Program-made: the position numbers and the translations under genes
Assembly: GCF_000515115.1 (NCBI RefSeq)
Contig: NZ_AZXF01000035.1
Coordinates: 1 to 43,276 of the forward strand
Length of the DNA stretch: 43,276 bases
Reading direction: 5' to 3'
DNA from: Nocardiopsis sp. CNT312
Lineage (GTDB): Bacteria > Actinomycetota > Actinomycetes > Streptosporangiales > Streptosporangiaceae
Notes under the pieces: generated by a model
Database searches by the model: none
Told to the model about the DNA's origin: nothing
The model's input: the letters and a program-made list of their open reading frames with translations, nothing else
Shown: positions 38,843 through 43,276 of the stretch, piece by piece
Numbering within the stretch: the stretch's first letter is position 1
How the letters are laid out: the number at the start of each line of letters is the position of its first letter

Positions 38843-39556
38843 TCAGCAGCCGGAGAGCACCTCGCGCAGAGCTGTCTCCTCGGCGGAGTTCACGGCCAGG
38901 TCCCAGGTGTGTTTGACCTCGATCCACGCCGCCGCGTACTCGCAGTGGAAGGACTCCAGCGGGGGAAGCCACTCGCCGGGGTCCTCGTCGCTCTTCGAAC
39001 GGTTGCTGGAGGCGCTGACCGCCCACAGTTGGGGAGACGTGTCGAGGTCGTTGGCGAAGCGCTCGCGCTCCTCCGTGGTCCAGGTGTCGGCACCGGAACG
39101 CCAGGCCTCGGCCAGCGGGACCATGTGGTCGATGTCCAGGTCCCCCGCCTCGGTGAAGGTCTCTCCGTCGTACTCGCTGTACCAGGTGCCCGACACCGGC
39201 TGGCAGTCCTCGTCCACCTCCACGTTCTCGCCGTCGCGCAGCAGGACGACCTGGCGGGCGGTGCAGTCGTCCTGCGCCTCCTCCGACCACAGACCCGATT
39301 CCCAGTGCGGGAACAGTGACCGGTCGTAGCCGGGGGGGTCGGCCTCCTCCACGCGCAGTCCGTCCAGAAGGGCCAGGGCGCTGTCGGGGTCCGAAGCGCC
39401 CGTGCCGCCTCCCTGGGAGTCGGTGGGGGCCTGTGACACGTCGAGGTCGATCACGTCGGACAGGTCGGAGGGGGACAGGTCGCTGCACCCGCTGGTCAGG
39501 AGGAGGACTCCGGCCAGTCCGGCCAGGACCCGGCCTGCGGTGGGTCGATCGGGCAT
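38843..39556 (-). CDS. HNH-like (DUF1524-type) lipoprotein
   Basis: 237 residues from ATG 39556-39554. The N terminus is a lipoprotein signal (RVLAGLAGVLLLTSGC, lipobox LTSGC), so the protein should be anchored on the outer face of the membrane. The C-terminal nuclease-like domain has the expected pattern: DLDIDHMVPLAEAWRSGA with the general-base His, ERFANDLDTSPQLWAVSASSNRSKSD and EWLPP. Such HNH proteins cleave DNA; an extracellular role in nutrient use or defence is possible. The frame is open for 68 more codons upstream, but only this start gives a proper signal peptide. Confidence 0.85.
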   Translation of the reverse strand: MPDRPTAGRVLAGLAGVLLLTSGCSDLSPSDLSDVIDLDVSQAPTDSQGGGTGASDPDSALALLDGLRVEEADPPGYDRSLFPHWESGLWSEEAQDDCTARQVVLLRDGENVEVDEDCQPVSGTWYSEYDGETFTEAGDLDIDHMVPLAEAWRSGADTWTTEERERFANDLDTSPQLWAVSASSNRSKSDEDPGEWLPPLESFHCEYAAAWIEVKHTWDLAVNSAEETALREVLSGC

Positions 39557-39749
39557 GAGGGATTCCAATCCGGTCCGCCCCGTGGACGGGGCACCCCCGT
39601 GCAGGGGCTCGGTCGCTGTTGCCGTGTCCATGGTCCGGCATCGTCGTCCCTGGTCGCACACCGAGTCCTCGAAGCGGGGGTGTTCCCCGCCCGGCCTCCC
39701 CTCCGTGTTCCTCCAAGAACGGTCCGAAGCGGTCCGGCCCCGCCGCGAA

Positions 39750-39801
39750 GGGGCGGGCACGGGTGCTCCACGGGCCGTCCGTGCCTACCGGAGCCCGCCC
39801 C
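39750..39801 (-). terminator. Candidate terminator of the hydrolase-tetR operon
   Basis: GGGGCGGGC (39750-39758) pairs with GCCCGCCCC (39793-39801), enclosing a second small stem (CACGG/CCGTG). It overlaps the last codons of tetR. The 228 bases between the two minus-strand genes hold nothing else recognised. Confidence 0.4.
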
Positions 39802-40363
39802 CGGCCGGGTCCTGGAAGGCCCGGACGAGTCCGTCGAGGAGGATGCGGTAGGTCTCCTCCGTGTCGTCCGGGAGGCCGAAGCCTCCGCGTTCCTCCAGGT
39901 CGACGAATCCGTGCAGGGTGCTGCGCAGCACCCGGACGGCGTGGACCGTCCGGTCGTCCCCGATGCCGAAACCGCGCAGGACCGCGGTGAGCACCTCGAC
40001 GGGGGCGTAGAAGATCTTCTGTGCCTCGGGGTCGTCGGGGCCGGGCGCCCTCTGCAGGGCCGCGTACCTTCCGGGGTGGTCGTGCGCGTAGCTGCGGTAG
40101 GCGTCGGCGACGGCGCGAAGAGCGTCGGGCCCGGCCAGGCCGGTGGCGGCGGCGCGGATCCGGTCCCCGAATTCGGCGGCGGCGAGCAGAGCCACCTCCC
40201 GGTGCAGCCCGGCCAGGCCGTCTACGTGCTTGTACAGGCTGGGGACGGTGACACCGAAGCGCTGGGCGACCGCTGAGAGCGACAGGGAGTCGAGCCCCCG
40301 CTCGTCGGCGATCCGCGCGGCCTCCTCCGCCACTATGCGCGGGGTGAGTCCGACCCTAGGCAC
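39785..40363 (-). CDS. TetR-family regulator
   Basis: 192 residues from GTG 40363-40361. N-terminal HTH: IVAEEAARIADERGLDSLSL, then VAQRFGVTVPSLYKHVDGLAGL, the canonical TetR recognition helix with YKHV. The ligand domain has a Trp/His-Gly type pattern (LRSTLHGFVDLEERGGFG) of the TetR_C_33/WHG class. The start overlaps the hydrolase stop by 8 bases, so the two are one operon. The operator is probably the palindromes in the hydrolase promoter. Confidence 0.92.
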   Translation of the reverse strand: MPRVGLTPRIVAEEAARIADERGLDSLSLSAVAQRFGVTVPSLYKHVDGLAGLHREVALLAAAEFGDRIRAAATGLAGPDALRAVADAYRSYAHDHPGRYAALQRAPGPDDPEAQKIFYAPVEVLTAVLRGFGIGDDRTVHAVRVLRSTLHGFVDLEERGGFGLPDDTEETYRILLDGLVRAFQDPAGGGLR

Positions 40364-41165
40364 CGGCCTTCGCCCTCTCGGCCAGCCGCAGGACGGCGGA
40401 GACGACGGCGTCCGGCTGTTGGGACTGCGGGTAGTGGCCGCAGTCGGGAACCGTCTCGACGGTGCCGCCGACCACCGAGGCGACCCACTCGGCCTCGGCG
40501 GCCGGGTCCGGCCAGTCGGGGTCCTGCTCGCCCACGACCACCGTGGCCTCGGCGCGGAGCCCGGGGGCCGCCAGGACCTGTTCGCTGGGGGCCAGGACCG
40601 TGGCGGCGATCGAGCGGAAGCGGTCGGCGGGCCGCAGCATGTCCCGGACGCGCCGCTTCTGCTCCGCGTGCCCCTCGGGGGTGCGGCCTACGTGCAGCTT
40701 GTCGTAGTAGGAGGCTAGGACGCCGGGGCCCCAGGGGCGCAGCAGCAAAAGCCGAAAGCCTAGACGGAGCAGCGGGCTGATGCTGTTGCGCAGGAAGGGG
40801 CAGAGGAGGGCGATCCCCGAGACGAGGTCGGGGCGCTCCATGGCGGCGATGGTCACCGCGGCTCCGCCGAGGGAGTTGCCGACCATCAGGACGTTCTCGC
40901 CGCCCAGTTCCTCGGCCAGGGCGATGGCGTCGGTGGCGGCGGCGCGGTTGGTGTGTTCGGTGAAGGCCGTGTCGCTGTCGCCGTGGCCGCGCAGATCCAT
41001 GACGGCCACCCGGTGGCCGGCCTCGGCCAGAGCCTCGCCGACGAAGCGGAACGAGGCGCGGTGGTCGAACATGCCGGGGACGCAGACGATGAGCGGGCGG
41101 CTCCGGTCGGCGGGGCCGTAGAGGTCGTAGGCGATGCGTCCCTCGGGGCGTTGCAGGTGGTGCAT
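40356..41165 (-). CDS. Alpha/beta-fold hydrolase
   Basis: 269 residues from ATG 41165-41163, chosen because GGAGGAG precedes it and because longer starts lie inside the promoter. Hydrolase landmarks: CVPGMFDHRASFRFVG (oxyanion region), DLRGHGDSD, nucleophile elbow GNSLGG, acid region VVVGEQDPDWPDP and catalytic His in DCGHYPQ. Soluble; likely an esterase, lactonase or epoxide/haloalkane-type enzyme; the substrate is unknown. Its TetR partner suggests induction by the substrate or a related compound. Confidence 0.9.
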   Translation of the reverse strand: MHHLQRPEGRIAYDLYGPADRSRPLIVCVPGMFDHRASFRFVGEALAEAGHRVAVMDLRGHGDSDTAFTEHTNRAAATDAIALAEELGGENVLMVGNSLGGAAVTIAAMERPDLVSGIALLCPFLRNSISPLLRLGFRLLLLRPWGPGVLASYYDKLHVGRTPEGHAEQKRRVRDMLRPADRFRSIAATVLAPSEQVLAAPGLRAEATVVVGEQDPDWPDPAAEAEWVASVVGGTVETVPDCGHYPQSQQPDAVVSAVLRLAERAKAGA

Positions 41166-41191
41166 GGGTACTCCTCCGCGTGAGCTTATCT

Positions 41192-41231
41192 CTTTAACCA
41201 TAAAGCTAATGTCATTAACTTTTGTGGTCAA
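41192..41231 (-). promoter_or_regulatory. Promoter and TetR operators of the hydrolase operon
   Basis: On the minus strand TTGACC (41231-41226), a 17-base spacer and TAGCTT (41208-41203) form a good promoter. A 17-base palindrome with one mismatch pair (AGCTAATG, T, CATTAACT; 41204-41220) fills the spacer. A second inverted repeat, CTTTA, ACCA, TAAAG (41192-41205), covers the start point. Both are AT-rich islands and are natural TetR sites. Confidence 0.65.
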
Positions 41232-41428
41232 GGCCCGGGATGCCGGGACTGTTCGGAGCGCTCCGGGGCGTTATGCGTGGCGGTGGCCGCAGGATCCCCG
41301 GCAGAACCGGCGGCGCTCCGGAGCCGATAGCGTGGTGCCGGGACACCGGGAGGCCGCCGGAAGGCCCCTGGCCCCCATCCGAGGCGGATCGGGCCCAGAG
41401 CCCGCCTGAGCGACAGAGAGCTGTACAC

Positions 41429-42730
41429 GTGACCGACATCATCGACGAACTCCAGTGGCGCGGTCTGCTCGCGCAGACGACCGACCTTGACGCACTCCGC
41501 AAGGCGCTCGCCGATGGTCCGGTCACCCTGTATTGCGGCTTCGACCCGACCGCGGGGAGCCTGCACGTCGGCCACCTCACCCAGATCCTGACCCTGGCCC
41601 GCTTCCAGCGGGCCGGGCACCGGCCCGTCGCCCTCGTCGGTGGCGGAACCGGCCTCATCGGCGACCCCAAGCCCACGGCTGAGCGGCAGATGAACTCGGT
41701 GGAGACGGTCCGGGGCTGGGTGGGCGTCCTGGCCGGGCAGTTGTCGTCCTTCCTGCGCTTCACACCCGAGGGGGGGCGGCCGGAGCCGACCGACGCGATC
41801 CTCGCCGACAACGGAGACTGGCTCGGCGGGATCAACGCGATCGAACTGCTGCGCGACGTCGGCAAGCACTTCAGCGTCAACCAGATGCTCGCCAGGGAGA
41901 CGGTTCGGAGCCGACTCGACGGTGAGGGGATGAGCTACACCGAGTTCAGCTACGTCCTCCTCCAGTCCTACGACTTCGTCCAGCTCTACCGGCGCTACGG
42001 CTGCACGCTGCAGACCGGGGGCTCGGACCAGTGGGGGAACATCACGGCCGGACTGGACCTGATCCGGCGGATGGACGGCAACCGGCCGCACGGCCAGGCC
42101 CACGCACTGACCACGAACCTGCTGACGAAGGCGGACGGCACCAAGTTCGGCAAGACCGAGTCGGGCACCGTGTGGCTGGACCCGGAACTGACCACGCCCT
42201 ACGCCTTCTACCAGTTCTGGTTCAACGCCGACGACCGCGACGTCGTCCGCTACCTCAAAACGTTCAGCTTCATGGGCCGGGCCGAGATCGAAGAACTGGA
42301 GCGCCAGACCGAGGAGCGCCCGCAGGCGCGCGCCGCGCAGCGCGCCCTGGCGCAGGAGCTCACCACGCTCGTCCACGGAGCGGAGGAGTGCCGCAAGGCG
42401 GTCGACGCGAGTCTGGCGCTCTTCGGACGCGCCGACCTGACTGAACTGGACGCAGTGACCCTGGACGCCGCCCTGGCGGAGGTGCCCAAGGTGGAGGTCA
42501 GCGGTGCGTTGGAGGACCTTCCGGGTGTCGCCGACCTGTTCGCGCTCAGCGGTCTGGCCAACAGCAAGTCCGCCGCGCGCCGTGCGATCAAGGAGGGCGG
42601 GGCCTATGTCAACAACACCAAGGTCACCGACCAGGAGGCCCGGATCGGGGCCGGTGACGTGCTCCGGGGCCGCTTCGTGGTCCTGCGCAAGGGCAAGCGC
42701 AACGTTGGCGGTGTGGTGCTGACCGGCTGA
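41429..42730 (+). CDS. tyrS: Tyrosyl-tRNA synthetase
   Basis: Charges tRNA-Tyr. 433 residues from GTG 41429. Class I motifs: HIGH as HVGH (46-49) in GSLHVGHL and KMSKS as KFGKT (239-243). Tyr-binding segments YTEFSYVLLQSYDF and TGGSDQWGNITAG are intact, and an S4 RNA-binding domain fills the C terminus (SGLANSKSAARRAIKEGGAYVNN, given by its ends SGLANSKS and EGGAYVNN). The frame is open back to 41222, but that stretch overlaps the divergent hydrolase promoter. The 197-base leader shows TAGCGT (41328-41333) as a possible -10 and no T-box motif. Confidence 0.97.
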   Translation: MTDIIDELQWRGLLAQTTDLDALRKALADGPVTLYCGFDPTAGSLHVGHLTQILTLARFQRAGHRPVALVGGGTGLIGDPKPTAERQMNSVETVRGWVGVLAGQLSSFLRFTPEGGRPEPTDAILADNGDWLGGINAIELLRDVGKHFSVNQMLARETVRSRLDGEGMSYTEFSYVLLQSYDFVQLYRRYGCTLQTGGSDQWGNITAGLDLIRRMDGNRPHGQAHALTTNLLTKADGTKFGKTESGTVWLDPELTTPYAFYQFWFNADDRDVVRYLKTFSFMGRAEIEELERQTEERPQARAAQRALAQELTTLVHGAEECRKAVDASLALFGRADLTELDAVTLDAALAEVPKVEVSGALEDLPGVADLFALSGLANSKSAARRAIKEGGAYVNNTKVTDQEARIGAGDVLRGRFVVLRKGKRNVGGVVLTG

Positions 42731-42747
42731 CGGCCGGTGCCCGTTCT

Positions 42748-42771
42748 CGGGCGGCGGTGCACCGCCGCCCG
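42748..42771 (+). terminator. Terminator after tyrS
   Basis: A perfect 24-base palindrome: CGGGCGGCGGTG followed by CACCGCCGCCCG, 17 bases after the tyrS stop and directly before the rRNA promoter region. Confidence 0.8.
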
Positions 42772-42780
42772 GACCCGCGT

Positions 42781-42809
42781 TTGACGTCCTCCCCTCCCCT
42801 CCCTATACT
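42781..42809 (+). promoter_or_regulatory. rRNA operon promoter P1
   Basis: TTGACG (42781-42786), a 17-base pyrimidine-rich spacer and TATACT (42804-42809), close to the sigma-70 consensus. The best promoter in the window; it would read into the rRNA leader about 450 bases downstream. Confidence 0.8.
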
Positions 42810-43037
42810 CGAGAGAGTCGCTGCGGGACGGCGAGCTTCCCTCTGGGTCGACTTGGAACCGGACCGCGATCACAGCCTTCGTTCCCCCTGAGTGGTACAG
42901 GCACTGTTCTGCATCCAGTAGGGTTGGAATCGTTTCCCCGAGATGGAATGTGACTTTCCATTGGCGGGTGATATCTGAAGCAGTGAATGACCACACGGGA
43001 TTCACCCCGTTCGGGTGTTTCGCACGAACCGCCGGAT

Positions 43038-43067
43038 TTGGCGGGGACACGGAACGGCTGATAAAGT
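43038..43067 (+). promoter_or_regulatory. rRNA operon proximal promoter
   Basis: TTGGCG (43038-43043) and TAAAGT (43062-43067) with an 18-base spacer. Another TTGGCG at 42961-42966 and a TAGGGT at 42919-42924 hint at further weak promoters, as expected for a multi-promoter actinobacterial rrn operon. Confidence 0.55.
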
Positions 43068-43177
43068 GGAAACACAACAAAGCGTAAAGCCGCTGACGCG
43101 GTGGAAACGCGGGCGCCTTCCACGGAAGAGCGACCGGGAGCGGGATACCGGGACCGGGGCTTGTACGGGAAGAGCGG

Positions 43178-43276
43178 CTGTTTCTTGAGAACTCAACAGC
43201 GCGTGTTTGATTTTCTTTAAGCCATGTTTGTTTTGGCCCCGACACTTCGTATCAGCGGAGTGTGAGGGTTCCTTTG
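43178..43276 (+). promoter_or_regulatory. 16S rRNA precursor leader
   Basis: CTTGAGAACTCAACAGCG, the conserved element upstream of 16S genes in actinobacteria, is followed by TTTTCTTTAAG, a boxA-like antitermination sequence. The window ends before the mature 16S sequence. The 546 bases from 42731 contain no protein gene; the short open frames on the minus strand here are chance. Confidence 0.75.

Noticed and set aside
41222..41428. Longer tyrS start at 41222 and longer hydrolase start at 41231
   Set aside because: Both would run through the divergent promoter and its palindromes; good start signals lie at 41429 and 41165.
42604..43245. Minus-strand open frames after tyrS
   Set aside because: They cover the rRNA promoters and leader and run into the S4 domain of tyrS; no protein similarity is apparent.

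Overview
The window is a chromosomal segment of a very high-GC actinomycete. GTG and TTG starts, ATGA/GTGA gene overlaps, long GC hairpins without U-tracts as terminators, an actinobacterial conservon, and the order infC-rpmI-rplT-rRNA methyltransferase-sensor kinase-pheS-pheT followed by an arg cluster all match the Streptomyces/Nocardiopsis type of genome. I favour Nocardiopsaceae, but that is inference. No insertion sequence, prophage, CRISPR array or tRNA gene was recognised.

Layout. (1) 1-10830, plus strand, core genes: the end of mltG, aroE, infC-rpmI-rplT, a SpoU/TrmH RNA methyltransferase, a soluble PAS histidine kinase, and pheS-pheT. (2) 11196-14719: a class III aminotransferase, a MarR regulator and an FAD amine-oxidase-like protein, probably an amine or polyamine catabolic module with operator-like repeats. 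(3) 14826-15752: an unrecognised HTH-like protein converging on the next block. (4) 15757-22859, minus strand: a tightly packed seven-gene operon encoding, in transcription order, a small membrane protein, a membrane-anchored J-like/TPR protein without an HPD motif, an Hsp70 without its helical lid, a GrpE-like factor, a membrane Ser/Thr kinase, a 48-residue protein with DnaJ-like zinc knuckles, and an FHA-like protein. This is the most unusual part of the window: a dispersed Hsp70 machine built into a Ser/Thr phospho-signalling operon. (5) 23502-30591, plus strand: argC-argJ-argB-argD-argF-argR and argH behind an ARG-box promoter. The argJ copy is short and has altered active-site positions. 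(6) 30849-38132: a conservon (atypical sensor kinase, Roadblock, DUF742, GTPase), then a CbiX-like protein and a second conservon-type sensor kinase. (7) 38281-39556: a secreted protein converging on an HNH-like lipoprotein. (8) 39785-41165, minus: an alpha/beta hydrolase and TetR pair with an operator in its promoter. (9) 41429-42730: tyrS. (10) 42781-43276: promoters and leader of an rRNA operon whose 16S gene must begin just beyond the window.

How the parts connect. Regions 1, 9 and 10 are translation functions. Region 5 makes arginine from glutamate except for argG and a full-length ArgJ, which are not in the window. Regions 4 and 6 are signalling assemblies at the membrane: one couples a kinase and an FHA-like reader to chaperone parts, the other couples sensor kinases to a small GTPase.
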